Shown here: positions 7,806 to 17,189 of the stretch, piece by piece
How the letters are laid out: every line of letters starts with the position of its first letter
Numbering within the stretch: the first letter of the stretch is position 1
From: Mongoliimonas terrestris
GTDB lineage: Bacteria; Pseudomonadota; Alphaproteobacteria; Rhizobiales; Pleomorphomonadaceae
Assembly (NCBI RefSeq): GCF_001927285.1
Contig: NZ_MSIG01000011.1
Location: 1-64,000 of the forward strand
Reading direction: 5' to 3'
DNA length: 64,000 nucleotides
Notes under the pieces: model-generated
The model's input: only the letters and a program-made list of their open reading frames with translations
Databases searched by the model: none
What the model was told of the DNA's origin: nothing
Made by a program: the position numbers and the translations under genes

Positions 7806-9749
7806 ATGACAGCGACTGACGTACTTTCGGATTTGGCCCGGGTTCACCAGACACGGCGCAGCGTGGAGATGACGCTCGCCGAATACCTCGAACTCTGTCG
7901 TGACGATCCGAAAGCGTTCGCCAGCGCGCCGGAGCGCATCCTGGACGCGATCGGCGAGCCGGAACTGGTCGACACGTCGCGCGACTCGCGGCTCGGCCGC
8001 ATCTTCATGAACCGGACGATCCGGATCTACCCGGCGTTCGCCGAATTCTACGGCATGGAGGAGACGATCGAGCGGATCGTGTCCTTCTTCCGCCACGCGG
8101 CGCAGGGCCTGGAGGAGCGCAAGCAGATCCTCTACCTGCTCGGCCCGGTGGGCGGAGGCAAGTCGTCGCTCGCCGAGCGGCTGAAGGCCCTGATGGAGGT
8201 GAGCCCCATCTACGTGCTGAAGGCCGGCAACGAGGTGAGCCCGGTGTTCGAGAGCCCCCTCGGGCTGTTCGACCCGGAGACCGCCGGCCCCATGCTGGAG
8301 GAGCGCTACGGCATCCCGCGCCGCCGGCTCTCCGGGCTGATGAGCCCGTGGTGCCTGAAGCGGCTGGACGAGTTCGACGGCGACATCACCCGCTTCAAGG
8401 TGGTGAAGGTGATGCCGTCGCGGCTGCGCCAGGTGGGCATCGCCAAGACCGAGCCGGGCGACGAGAACAACCAGGACATCTCGTCCCTCGTCGGCAAGGT
8501 GGACATCCGCAAGCTGGAGACGCTGTCCCAGGCGGATCCGGACGCCTACAGCTATTCGGGCGGCCTCAACCGCGCCAACCAGGGGCTTCTCGAGTTCGTC
8601 GAGATGTTCAAGGCGCCGATCAAGATGCTGCACCCGCTGCTGACGGCGACCCAGGAAGGCAACTACATCGGCACCGAGAACATCGGCGCCATTCCGTTCT
8701 CCGGCATCGTGATGGCCCACTCCAACGAGGCGGAGTGGCAGTCGTTCAAGACCAACCGGAACAACGAGGCCTTCATCGACCGCATCTACGTCATCAAGGT
8801 GCCCTACTGCCTCCGGGTGGCGGAGGAGCAGCGCATCTACGAGAAGCTGATCCGCGGCTCCGAACTCGCCGCCGCCCCGTGCGCGCCGGGCACGCTGGAG
8901 ATGCTCGCCCGCTTCGCGGTGCTGTCGCGCCTGAAGCCGCACGAGAACTCCAACGTCTACTCCAAGATGCGCGTCTACGACGGCGAGAGCCTGCGCGAGG
9001 TGGACCCGCGCGCCCGCAGCCTGATGGAGTACAAGGACACCGCCGGCGTCGACGAGGGCATGGACGGCATCTCCACGCGCTTCGCCTTTAAGGTGCTGGC
9101 GGCCACCTTCAACCACGACACGGTGGAGGTCGCGGCCGACCCGGTGCATCTGATGTACGTGCTGGAGCAGGCGCTTCGCCGCGAGCAGCTGCCGGCGGAG
9201 ACCGAGAAGCAGTACCTTGAGTATATCAAGGGCGAACTCGGGCCGCGCTATGCCGAATTTATCGGCAACGAAATCCAGAAGGCCTATCTGGAATCCTACC
9301 ACGATTACGGGCAGAATCTGTTCGATCGCTACATCGACTACGCAGACGCCTGGATCGAGGACCAGGACTTCAAGGATCCGGACACCGGGCAGATGCTCGA
9401 CCGCGAGCTGCTGAACCAGGAACTCACCAAGATCGAGAAGCCGGCCGGGATCGCCAACCCGAAGGACTTCCGCAACGAGGTGGTGAAGTTCGCGCTCCGC
9501 TGGCGGGCCTCCAACAAGGGGCGCAACCCGTCCTGGTCCAGCTACGAGAAGATCCGGGACGTGATCGAACGGCGCATGTTCAGCCAGGTGGAGGAACTGC
9601 TGCCGGTCATCAGCTTCGGGTCGAAGAAGGACAGCGACACCGAGAAGAAGCACGCGGACTTCGTCGACCGGATGGTCGAACGCGGCTACACCGAGCGGCA
9701 GGTGCGGCGTCTGGTGGAATGGTACATGCGGGTCAAACAAGCCGGCTGA
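7806..9749 (+). CDS. prkA: PrkA-family serine protein kinase (YeaG)
   Basis: This 647-residue protein has an N-terminal AAA-type ATPase with the P-loop GPVGGGKS (residues 113-120) and the C-terminal PrkA region. The family is known as a stress and nutrient-limitation serine kinase (YeaG in E. coli, PrkA in Bacillus). Length matches the family. AGGGA lies 5 bases before the ATG. It is the first gene of a three-gene operon with the VWA-type yeaH and spoVR genes, an arrangement conserved across many proteobacteria. It probably acts in stationary phase or nitrogen stress; its targets here are unknown. Confidence 0.95.
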   Translation: MTATDVLSDLARVHQTRRSVEMTLAEYLELCRDDPKAFASAPERILDAIGEPELVDTSRDSRLGRIFMNRTIRIYPAFAEFYGMEETIERIVSFFRHAAQGLEERKQILYLLGPVGGGKSSLAERLKALMEVSPIYVLKAGNEVSPVFESPLGLFDPETAGPMLEERYGIPRRRLSGLMSPWCLKRLDEFDGDITRFKVVKVMPSRLRQVGIAKTEPGDENNQDISSLVGKVDIRKLETLSQADPDAYSYSGGLNRANQGLLEFVEMFKAPIKMLHPLLTATQEGNYIGTENIGAIPFSGIVMAHSNEAEWQSFKTNRNNEAFIDRIYVIKVPYCLRVAEEQRIYEKLIRGSELAAAPCAPGTLEMLARFAVLSRLKPHENSNVYSKMRVYDGESLREVDPRARSLMEYKDTAGVDEGMDGISTRFAFKVLAATFNHDTVEVAADPVHLMYVLEQALRREQLPAETEKQYLEYIKGELGPRYAEFIGNEIQKAYLESYHDYGQNLFDRYIDYADAWIEDQDFKDPDTGQMLDRELLNQELTKIEKPAGIANPKDFRNEVVKFALRWRASNKGRNPSWSSYEKIRDVIERRMFSQVEELLPVISFGSKKDSDTEKKHADFVDRMVERGYTERQVRRLVEWYMRVKQAG

Positions 9750-9774
9750 GATCAGCCGGCGAACGGGACAACGG

Positions 9775-11082
9775 ATGCACATCGTCGATCGACGGCTGAA
9801 CCCGGGCGGCAAGAGCTTCGCCAATCGCCAGCGCTTCCTGAGGCGCGCCAAGGACATGGTCCAGCGGGCCGTGCGGGAGAGCACGAAGGACCGCGGCATC
9901 GGAGACCTCGACCAGGCCGGGGAGGTCACCATCCCGGTGGACGACATCCGCGAGCCGACGCTGCGCCGGGCCGGGTCCGGCGGCAAGCGCGACATCGTGC
10001 TGCCGGGCAACCGGCAGTATGTGGAGGGCGACCAGATCGAGCGGCCGCCCTCCGGCGAGGGCAAGGGCAACGGCCGCGAGGGCGGCGGCGGGGACAGCGA
10101 GGACGCCTTCCGCTTCGTGCTGACGCGGGAGGAGTTCCTCAACATCTTCCTCGACGACCTGGAACTGCCGGACCTTGCCAAGCGCCGCATGGCGGTGACG
10201 GAGACGCACGGCATCCGCCGGGCGGGCTACACCACGTCCGGCTCGCCGGCGAACCTCGCGCTCGGCCGCACGCTGCAGATCTCCATGTCCCGCCGCATCG
10301 CCATGAAGCGGCCGAAGTCGAGCGAGCTGGAGGCCCTTGAGGCGGAGCTGAAGGCGCTGGAGGCGGAGGGCGGCGCGCCCGAGGCCATCCAGGCGCTGAA
10401 GGACGAGATCGAAACCCAGAACCGGCGGCGGGCGCGGATCCCGTATCTCGATCCGCTGGACCTGCGCTACCGGCGCTACGAGCCCTTCCCCAAGCCCATC
10501 GCCCAGGCGGTGATGTTCTGCCTGATGGACGTCTCCGGCTCCATGAGCGAGCACATGAAGGACCTCGCCAAGCGGTTCTACATGCTGCTGCACGTCTTTC
10601 TCGCCCGGCGCTACAAGCACGTGGACGTGGTCTTCATCCGCCACACGGACAAGGCCAAGGAGGTGGACGAGGAGACCTTCTTCCGCGGCACCGAGACGGG
10701 CGGCACCATGGTGTCGTCGGCCTTCGTGGAGATGAAGCGGATCGTGGAGGAGCGCTACGACCCGACGATCTGGAACATCTACGCGGCCCAGGCCTCGGAC
10801 GGCGACAACATGTCGTCGGACGCGGAGCGCACCATGCGGCTCCTGCGCGACGACATCCTGCCGGTGTGTCAGTACTTCGCCTATCTGCAGGTGGGCGATC
10901 CGGGCGGCCACATGGGATTCATGCAGCATCAGGGCGACACGACGCTCTGGCGCACCTACATGACCCTGCAGCGGGCCGGCACCAAGTTCGAGATGCGGCG
11001 CGTCCAGCGACGCGAGGACATCTATCCGGTGTTCCGCCAGCTGTTCCAGAAGCGAGACGCGGCCGAGGGGGCCAGCCCATGA
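9775..11082 (+). CDS. yeaH: YeaH/YhbH family protein (DUF444)
   Basis: This 435-residue cytoplasmic protein belongs to the DUF444 family, with an RSGGKRDI-like basic N-terminal part, a charged coiled region near residues 180-215 (ELEALEAELKALEAEG), and a von Willebrand A-like C-terminal half. The metal-binding DVSGS motif begins at residue 252, followed by a later FIRHTDKAKEVDEETFF stretch. It sits 25 bp after prkA, and its stop overlaps the next start (ATGA), which means translational coupling to SpoVR. In E. coli YeaH is co-expressed with YeaG. It may be an adaptor of the kinase; the biochemical role is not known. Confidence 0.93.
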   Translation: MHIVDRRLNPGGKSFANRQRFLRRAKDMVQRAVRESTKDRGIGDLDQAGEVTIPVDDIREPTLRRAGSGGKRDIVLPGNRQYVEGDQIERPPSGEGKGNGREGGGGDSEDAFRFVLTREEFLNIFLDDLELPDLAKRRMAVTETHGIRRAGYTTSGSPANLALGRTLQISMSRRIAMKRPKSSELEALEAELKALEAEGGAPEAIQALKDEIETQNRRRARIPYLDPLDLRYRRYEPFPKPIAQAVMFCLMDVSGSMSEHMKDLAKRFYMLLHVFLARRYKHVDVVFIRHTDKAKEVDEETFFRGTETGGTMVSSAFVEMKRIVEERYDPTIWNIYAAQASDGDNMSSDAERTMRLLRDDILPVCQYFAYLQVGDPGGHMGFMQHQGDTTLWRTYMTLQRAGTKFEMRRVQRREDIYPVFRQLFQKRDAAEGASP

Positions 11083-12632
11083 CGGTGCAATTGCAGACAG
11101 GGCGGCTGCTGTTCGAGGGAAACGATTGGGATTTCGCCACCATCCAGCGCATCCACGACGCGGTGGCCGAAATCGCCGAGAAGGACCTGAAGCTCGACAC
11201 CTTCCCGAACCAGATCGAGATCATCACGGCCGAGCAGATGCTGGACGCCTACGCGTCGACCGGCATGCCGCTCTTCTACAAGCACTGGAGCTTCGGCAAG
11301 CACTTCGCCCAGCACGAGGCGGTCTACCGCAAGGGGCTGATGGGGCTCGCCTATGAGATCGTGATCAACTCCAACCCGTGCATCAGCTACATCATGGAGG
11401 AGAACACCGCCACGATGCAGACGCTGGTGATCGCGCACGCGGCGTTCGGGCACAATCACTTCTTCAAGAACAACTACCTGTTCAACCAGTGGACGGATCC
11501 GGACGGGATCCTCGACTACCTGACCTTCGCCAAGGGCTATGTCTCCTCCTGCGAGGAGCGCTACGGCCAGCCGGCGGTGGAGCGGGTGCTGGACGCCGCC
11601 CACGCGCTGATGCCCCAGGGCGTACACCGCTATCCGCGCAAGAAGCCGCTGAACCTCAAGTCCGAGGAGAAGCGCGAGCGCGAGCGGGCCGAGCTGCAGG
11701 AGCGCATGTACGACGACCTGTGGCGCACGGTGCCGAACGCCAAGGACGGCGGCAAGGCGCGCCAGCTTCGCGACGACAAGCGCCGCGCGCTGCTGGAGCT
11801 GCCGCAGGAGAACCTGCTCTACTTCCTGGAGAAGACCGCGCCGCGGCTGGCCCCCTGGCAGCGCGAGATCCTGCGCATCGTGCGCAACATCTCCCAGTAC
11901 TTCTATCCGCAGATGCAGACCAAGGTCATGAACGAAGGGTGCGCCACCTACACGCACTATCGCATCATGAACATCCTGCACCAGCGCGGGCAGATCAGCG
12001 ACGGCAGCTATCTGGAGTTCCTGACGTCGCACACCAACGTGGTGCGCCAGCCGGTGTTCGAAGATCCCTACTACAACGGGATCAACCCCTACGCCCTCGG
12101 CTTCGACATGATGAGCGACATCGAGCGGATCGCCACCGATCCGACCGACGAGGACCGGGCGTGGTTCCCGGACCTTGCCGGCCGGGGCGACCCGATGGAG
12201 CAGCTGAAGGAGATCTGGCGCAACTACCGGGACGAGAGCTTCATCGCCCAGTTCCTGTCGCCGAACCTCATCCGCAAGTGGCGGCTGTTCCACATCGAGG
12301 ACAATCCGGACGAGCCCAACCTCAGCGTCAACGCCATCCACGACGACCGGGGCTATCGCAACCTCCGCCGGCTGCTCGCCCGCCAGCACGACACGGCCTG
12401 GCTGTCGCCGGACATCCAGGTGGTGGACGTCGACCTGGAAGGCACCCGCCGGCTGGTGGTGCACCACAAGGTGCTGCGGAACATGCTGTTGCAGCCGGAG
12501 GACACCGCCCGCGTGCTGCAGCATCTGGCGGATCTGTGGAGCTACGATGTGGTGCTGCGCGAGGTGGACTTCACCACCGACGCGGTGCTGAAGGAGCACC
12601 ACGCCAAGGCCCGTCCGGGCATCTTCGCCTGA
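11079..12632 (+). CDS. spoVR: SpoVR family protein
   Basis: This 517-residue protein matches the SpoVR/YcgB family over its length. Recognisable parts are NPCISYIMEENTATMQ, AHAAFGHNHFFKNNYLF and MNEGCATYTHYRIMN. The conserved histidines and glutamates (GHNHFF, NEGC) look like a metal site, but this is inference. The start ATG at 11079 overlaps the yeaH stop, so the upstream extension of the frame was discarded. In Bacillus SpoVR affects the spore cortex; in non-sporulating bacteria it belongs to the prkA-yeaH stress operon. The operon ends here; I did not find a convincing terminator. Confidence 0.94.
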   Translation: MTVQLQTGRLLFEGNDWDFATIQRIHDAVAEIAEKDLKLDTFPNQIEIITAEQMLDAYASTGMPLFYKHWSFGKHFAQHEAVYRKGLMGLAYEIVINSNPCISYIMEENTATMQTLVIAHAAFGHNHFFKNNYLFNQWTDPDGILDYLTFAKGYVSSCEERYGQPAVERVLDAAHALMPQGVHRYPRKKPLNLKSEEKRERERAELQERMYDDLWRTVPNAKDGGKARQLRDDKRRALLELPQENLLYFLEKTAPRLAPWQREILRIVRNISQYFYPQMQTKVMNEGCATYTHYRIMNILHQRGQISDGSYLEFLTSHTNVVRQPVFEDPYYNGINPYALGFDMMSDIERIATDPTDEDRAWFPDLAGRGDPMEQLKEIWRNYRDESFIAQFLSPNLIRKWRLFHIEDNPDEPNLSVNAIHDDRGYRNLRRLLARQHDTAWLSPDIQVVDVDLEGTRRLVVHHKVLRNMLLQPEDTARVLQHLADLWSYDVVLREVDFTTDAVLKEHHAKARPGIFA

Positions 12633-13208
12633 CCTAAGCCGAGCTGCCGGTTGTACGGCCGAAGGTCGGTGCGGGTGATCTCGGCCCGATCTTCCAAGGA
12701 CCTCACCCGGCTGGGGCAGTCGGTCGCACCGTTGCCGGATGGCCGCCGTGCGAGGCGCGGCACCATGACCAAACATCAGGAATTCGGGCCTGGCGGCGCC
12801 GGAGCGGGCATCGCCGGGGAAGGCCCGTCGCCTTTTCCATTGCGGGCTGCGGCGGCGCACCGCATGGCACGGCGCTTGGTTCGGTTGTCCAAGTGCTGAT
12901 AGCAGCACCCGATGGCGTGATCGGGAAAAGCCCATCAGCGGTGGCACGGACCGGAGCGGATCATGGGAACGAGCCCGTCAGGCGGACGTGCGCGCGGGGT
13001 GGCGTTTCCGGCCGCCTTGTCGACGTTTGCACGACCCCGGATGAGCCGCACCCCGACCGGGCCGGCCGGCCAAACGGCCCTGGCGCGCCGTTTGATGCCG
13101 GACCGCTCCGACTGGACACAGGATCCGGCCGGCCCGCGGGACGCCCGATTGGCGCCGGACCGGTCTTCGGACGCCGCCGTCGCTCCCCTTGCATTCAGGA
13201 TCACTGCC
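12633..13208. other. Long intergenic region without recognised gene
   Basis: These 576 bp between spoVR and the copper chaperone gene contain several open frames, none with a good ribosome site or a recognisable protein. I looked for tRNA-like folds and for repeats and saw none. It probably carries the promoter of the copper chaperone. Confidence 0.5.
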
Positions 13209-13784
13209 ATGCCGTCTCGTCTCTCCCGCCTTCTGCGCCCCGCCGGCATCGAAGAAAGCATCGGCCTCTTCGTGCTTGCCGTGGCGCTGCTGCTGGCGCT
13301 GGCGAGTGCCGTGTTCGCGCACGATTATGCGGCGGGCGGGCTGCGGATCGAGCACCCTTGGGCGCGCGCCACGCCGGCGGGCGCCAAGGTGGCGGGCGGC
13401 TATCTGGTGGTTCGCAACACCGGCGCGGCAGCCGACCGGCTGCTCGGCGGCGAGGCACCGTTCGCAGGCGGCGTCGAATTGCACGAGATGAAGGTGGAGA
13501 ACGGCGTCATGACCATGCGGCCGCTGGCGGACGGCGTGGACGTGCCGGCCGGCGGGACGGTGACCTTCGCGCCCGGCGGCTATCACGTGATGTTCGTGGA
13601 CCTGAAAGCCGGTCTCGTCGCGGGAGAACGGCACGCCGGCGCGCTCCTCTTCGAAAAGGCGGGGCGCGTGGAAGTGGAGTGGGCCGTGGAGGCGCTCGGC
13701 GCCCGCGCGCCGGCCGCGGCCGAGGGACACGGCGATCACGGGGCGCACGATCACGACGCGCACGATCACGGCCACGGCGGCTGA
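13209..13784 (+). CDS. PCu(A)C-type periplasmic copper chaperone, His-rich tail
   Basis: This 191-residue protein has an N-terminal hydrophobic segment (residues 18-37, ending AVFAHDY), which acts as signal or anchor, and a PCu(A)C domain. The copper ligands are visible: H92, M103, H126 and M128, close to the family pattern H-x10-M-x21-H-x-M. Family members deliver Cu(I) to the CuA centre of cytochrome oxidase. The last 20 residues are rich in histidine (HGDHGAHDHDAHDHGHGG) and could bind further metal. No Sco or oxidase genes are adjacent. The ATG at 13209 was chosen because the membrane segment follows it; the frame is open from 12963. Confidence 0.88.
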   Translation: MPSRLSRLLRPAGIEESIGLFVLAVALLLALASAVFAHDYAAGGLRIEHPWARATPAGAKVAGGYLVVRNTGAAADRLLGGEAPFAGGVELHEMKVENGVMTMRPLADGVDVPAGGTVTFAPGGYHVMFVDLKAGLVAGERHAGALLFEKAGRVEVEWAVEALGARAPAAAEGHGDHGAHDHDAHDHGHGG

Positions 13785-13824
13785 GCGGCAGGGAAGGCGG
13801 AGCGGGCTGCCGGTCCGGGCTTGC

Positions 13825-14766
13825 TCAGGCGGCGGCGAGCAGCGCCTCGGCGGTCGGGGTGTCGGTCGCGACCGCGTTGAGGAGGCCGCCCTCGATGGCC
13901 GCCCGGAGCGCGGGGGCCTTGCCGGGCGAGCGCGCGGCGCCGACGCGGATCTCCACCCGGGCGAGTTCGGCAAGGCCGATCGACAGGGTGCGGTCGTCGA
14001 AGCCGGTGCCGACCGGCCGGCCGCCCGGCCCGAAGAAGCGGGCGCAGATGGTGCCGACGGCGCCGCGCGCGCGGATCTCGCCGGCAAGCGATTCATCGAC
14101 GAGGCCCTGGCGGAAGATGGTGGCGTCGCGCGAGACGGTACCGACTCCGACAAGGGCGACCCGCACCCGGCGCATGCGGTCGAACACCGCCCGGACGGCG
14201 GCGGTGTCGTGCAGCACTGCCGCGATGGCGTCGTCGTCCACGATGGCGGGCACGGGCAACTGCCAGGCGCGGGCGCCGAGACCGGCGGCCGCCCGGCGGC
14301 AGACCTCGCTGGAATGGCTCGGCTCCTCGGGCGCGCCGACGCCGCCGACGAGCGAGACCACGTCGAGGTCCCGAGCCGCCGGCCGCCGCAGGGCCTCGGC
14401 GATGGCCGCCACGGTGAGACCGTCGGAGACGCCGATGGCGTCGCCTGTCTCCACCACGTCCTCCACCAGCCGGGCAGTGGCCTTGGCGAGAATGTCGAGC
14501 GTGCCGCCGGGGCGTTCCTCCACCACGACGGCGTGGACGAGCCCGAAGGTGCGCTTCAGGCGCTGCTCCGCGTCGGCGTCCCGGAAAGCCTTGGCGGCGA
14601 CCTGGATCTCCACGTAGCCGAGGTCGAGCGCCGTCTTCAGGCACCGGCTCACGGTCGCTTCCGACACGCCGAGCTGGCGGGCGATCTCGGTCTGCGGGAG
14701 CCGCTGTTCATAGCGCAGCCGGGCGATCCGGACGATGAGATCCTCACTGCGACGCGGACGCGGCAT
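13825..14766 (-). CDS. SorC-family transcriptional regulator
   Basis: This 313-residue protein has an N-terminal helix-turn-helix (LPQTEIARQLGVSEATVSRC, residues 23-42) and a C-terminal sugar-binding domain of the SorC/DeoR-C type with SDGLTVAAIAEAL and LVGVGTVSRDATIF. Such regulators bind phosphosugars and control carbohydrate genes. It lies about 100 bp downstream of transaldolase on the same strand, so it probably controls tal or responds to a pentose-phosphate intermediate. GGAGA stands upstream of the ATG. The effector is inferred only from context. Confidence 0.88.
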   Translation of the reverse strand: MPRPRRSEDLIVRIARLRYEQRLPQTEIARQLGVSEATVSRCLKTALDLGYVEIQVAAKAFRDADAEQRLKRTFGLVHAVVVEERPGGTLDILAKATARLVEDVVETGDAIGVSDGLTVAAIAEALRRPAARDLDVVSLVGGVGAPEEPSHSSEVCRRAAAGLGARAWQLPVPAIVDDDAIAAVLHDTAAVRAVFDRMRRVRVALVGVGTVSRDATIFRQGLVDESLAGEIRARGAVGTICARFFGPGGRPVGTGFDDRTLSIGLAELARVEIRVGAARSPGKAPALRAAIEGGLLNAVATDTPTAEALLAAA

Positions 14767-14865
14767 GGGTGGGCGATCTCCAAGGGGAGCGGCTGGCGGC
14801 GGCGGGCCGGAGGGTCCGCCGCGGATGAGAGTGGATCGGACAGGTGCCGATCCCCGCGTCGGCGA

Positions 14866-15831
14866 TCAGGCGCCGAGGCGGCCCGCCACCAGGGCGCGGA
14901 GCGCCTCCAGGTCTTTGGCGAACTGGCGGATGCCTTCGGCGAGCTTTTCGGTGGCCATGGGGTTCTGGTTCATGGCCCAGCGGAACGCCTTTTCGTCGAG
15001 ATCGATGCGCGCCGGCTTCTCGCCGACCGAGGTGGCGTCGAGCTTCTGTGGCAACGCGCCGGTGTCGGCCGCCAACTGGTCGAGGAGGGCCGGCGACACG
15101 GTGACCCGGTCGCAGCCGGCGAGCGCCTCGACCTCGCCGGTGGAGCGGAAGGAGGCGGCCATCACCACGGTCTTGATGCCGTGGCTCTTGTAGTAGCGGT
15201 AGATCTCCCGGACCGAGAGGACGCCCGGATCCTCCTCCGGCTCGAAGGTGCGGCCCTCGGCCTTGACGTACCAGTCCAGGATACGGCCGACGAAGGGCGA
15301 GATCAGGAAGGCCTTGGCGTCGGCGCAGGCGAGCGCCTGGGCCTTGTCGAAGATGAGCGTGACGTTGGTGTCGATGCCCTCGCGCTGGAGGATCTCGGCG
15401 GCGCGGATGCCCTCCCAGGTGCCGGCGATCTTGATCAGGATCTTCTCGCGATCGACGCCGTTGGCGGCGTAGGCCTTGATGATGGTGCGGGCGGTCTCCA
15501 CCGTGGCGGCGGTGTCGAAGGAGAGATCCGCGTCCACCTCGGTGGAGACGCGGCCGGGAACGAGGCGGGACAACTCCGTGCCGACGGCGACGGCCAGCCG
15601 GTCGGCCACGGCCTTGATCGCCCCCTCCCGGGCGCCGGACAGCGACGCGCCCCAGCGCACCGCATCGGCCACCACGCCCTCGTAGGCCGGCAGCGCCACC
15701 GCCTTCAGGACGAGGGTCGGGTTGGTGGTGCAGTCCACCGGCTGCAGGCGGCGGATGGCGTCGATGTCGCCGGTGTCGGCCACCACGGTGGTCATGGCCT
15801 TGAGTTGGTCGAGCTTGGTTCCGGCAGGCAT
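14866..15831 (-). CDS. tal: Transaldolase
   Basis: This 321-residue enzyme transfers dihydroxyacetone units between sugar phosphates in the non-oxidative pentose phosphate pathway. The Schiff-base lysine is K134 in ILIKIAGTWEG, and DCTTNPTLVLKA and TLIFDKAQA are family marks. Length fits the classical TalB type (about 317), not the short form. The frame extends upstream to a GTG at 15957, but similarity begins at MPAGTKLDQLKA, so ATG 15831 was taken. It is followed by a SorC regulator on the same strand. Confidence 0.96.
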   Translation of the reverse strand: MPAGTKLDQLKAMTTVVADTGDIDAIRRLQPVDCTTNPTLVLKAVALPAYEGVVADAVRWGASLSGAREGAIKAVADRLAVAVGTELSRLVPGRVSTEVDADLSFDTAATVETARTIIKAYAANGVDREKILIKIAGTWEGIRAAEILQREGIDTNVTLIFDKAQALACADAKAFLISPFVGRILDWYVKAEGRTFEPEEDPGVLSVREIYRYYKSHGIKTVVMAASFRSTGEVEALAGCDRVTVSPALLDQLAADTGALPQKLDATSVGEKPARIDLDEKAFRWAMNQNPMATEKLAEGIRQFAKDLEALRALVAGRLGA

Positions 15832-15989
15832 GCGGGGCACTCCACGACAGGGACGGCCGCGGGCGATCCACGGCGACAGGGCGTCAGCCGCGGAACACAC
15901 CGCGACGCAAGACGGCGGGCCGGGACGCGCGCCGAGGCCGCGACCCGTCCGAGACACCTAGTGTGCGGACAGGGTAAATGCAAGAACTG

Positions 15990-16017
15990 TCTTAAATGAA
16001 AGAAATTGCGTTTAAGA
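15990..16017. promoter_or_regulatory. Inverted repeat upstream of transaldolase
   Basis: TCTTAAA (15990-15996) and TTTAAGA (16011-16017) form a 7-bp inverted repeat with a 14-bp AT-rich spacer, about 160 bp before the tal start in a GC-rich genome. It is a candidate operator, perhaps for the SorC regulator encoded beyond tal. The rest of the 15832-16259 gap has lower GC than its surroundings and no gene that I can support. Confidence 0.35.
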
Positions 16018-16259
16018 TGGGCGGTTCGCGTTGGTATCGCCTGTGTCATCTGGGCCCGCCGCCTCTCTGCGAGGGCGATCGAAAACGGACGAGACTGCTC
16101 ACACCGTAAAAACCCGACACGGTTTTGGCATTATGGCGGATTAGATGCAGATGGTGCTAACTGGCGCAGAAGGCGCGTCAGCGTACGTCATGGTTGGGTG
16201 GGCCGCTTGAGGGACGCCACCGTATACACTCAGTGGCAGCGCCAAAGCGCGGAGGCCTG

Positions 16260-17108
16260 ATGATGGGTAGCGGGCAGGAACGGACGATCGGCGAGGATGT
16301 CGACGGCGCATTCGCCACCAATCTTCGCCATCTGTGCGGTTTCTATCCGTCCGTCGCGCATGTGTGCCGGACAATCGGCATCAACCGCACGCAGTTCAAT
16401 CGCTATCTGGCGGCCTCGGGGCGGCCCTCGCGCCACATGCTGACGCGCATCTGCGACTTCTTCGGCGTGAGCGCCGCCGAGATCCATCTGCCGCCGGAGG
16501 AGTTCGAGCGTCTGCAGTTGAACGCCCGCCAACGGAAGGAGCCGAGCCCGGCCCCCTATGTCGGGGTGGTGGAGATGCTGCAGCGCGCCTCCCGGCCGGA
16601 GATGCACAAGTATCTCGGCTACTATCACGAGTATTACTGCTCGATGAGTTCTCCGGGGAAGATCCTGCGCGGTCTCGTGCACATGTTCGAGCGCGACGGG
16701 CAGGTCTACTTCCGCAAGATCGAGCACGTCTGCGGGCCGCCCGGACTGCCGGTGACGTTCAAGTTTCGCTACATCGGCGCCGCCTTCTTCCTCAACGACC
16801 GCATCTTCCTGGTGGATACGGAATCGCTGACGCAGAACGAGATCACGGAAATGATCCTGTTCCCCACGTTCAAGAACAAGGTGGGACGGTTGTCCGGGCT
16901 CCTGCTCGGCGTGTCGTCGGGCGACTATCGCCGGATCGCCTGCTCGCGCTTCGTCCTCGACTGGCTCGGGACCCGGGTGAACCTGCGCAACGCGGTGAAA
17001 GCCTGCGGGGTCTTCGACCCTGATTCCGGCGCGATCGATCCGAGCGTGGTGGCGGCCATCGACAACACGTCGCCGGGCGGGCCGCTGTTTTACGCCCGCG
17101 ACTTCTGA
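16260..17108 (+). CDS. Helix-turn-helix protein with unknown C-terminal domain
   Basis: This 282-residue protein starts with an XRE-like helix-turn-helix (about residues 15-75: VCRTIGINRTQFNRYLAASG, then RHMLTRICDFFGVSAAEI). About 190 residues follow that I do not recognise, with a beta-rich pattern (YFRKIEHVCGPPGLPVTFKF). Two adjacent ATGs at 16260 and 16263 follow a GGAGG; the open frame begins earlier at 16194 without a site. It is likely a DNA-binding regulator with a sensor domain. It does not appear to share an operon with the next HTH gene, since an independent promoter is visible there. Confidence 0.7.
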   Translation: MMGSGQERTIGEDVDGAFATNLRHLCGFYPSVAHVCRTIGINRTQFNRYLAASGRPSRHMLTRICDFFGVSAAEIHLPPEEFERLQLNARQRKEPSPAPYVGVVEMLQRASRPEMHKYLGYYHEYYCSMSSPGKILRGLVHMFERDGQVYFRKIEHVCGPPGLPVTFKFRYIGAAFFLNDRIFLVDTESLTQNEITEMILFPTFKNKVGRLSGLLLGVSSGDYRRIACSRFVLDWLGTRVNLRNAVKACGVFDPDSGAIDPSVVAAIDNTSPGGPLFYARDF

Positions 17109-17170
17109 CCGGGCCGGCGCGGGGTCTCTCCGCGGTCCGCTCCCGGCGGGCGCTGGACGGCTTCCCATAT

Positions 17171-17186
17171 TCGAGATAATCTCTCG
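17171..17186 (+). promoter_or_regulatory. Palindrome over a -10 box, leaderless promoter candidate
   Basis: GAGAT-A-ATCTC (17173-17183) is a perfect inverted repeat that contains GATAAT (17175-17180), a near-consensus -10 box. The ATG of the next gene is at 17190, only ten bases further, so transcription may start at or beside the start codon. Autorepression by the XRE protein would follow from this layout. Confidence 0.4.
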
Positions 17187-17189
17187 GAT

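Noticed and set aside
7716..10214. 832-codon frame opposite prkA, and similar long frames opposite spoVR, pat, glcB and ileS
   Set aside because: Long antisense frames are expected in DNA of this GC content. The sense strands encode well-known proteins.
12633..13208. tRNA gene in the long gap after spoVR
   Set aside because: No acceptor stem with a T-arm GTTCRA pattern could be folded.
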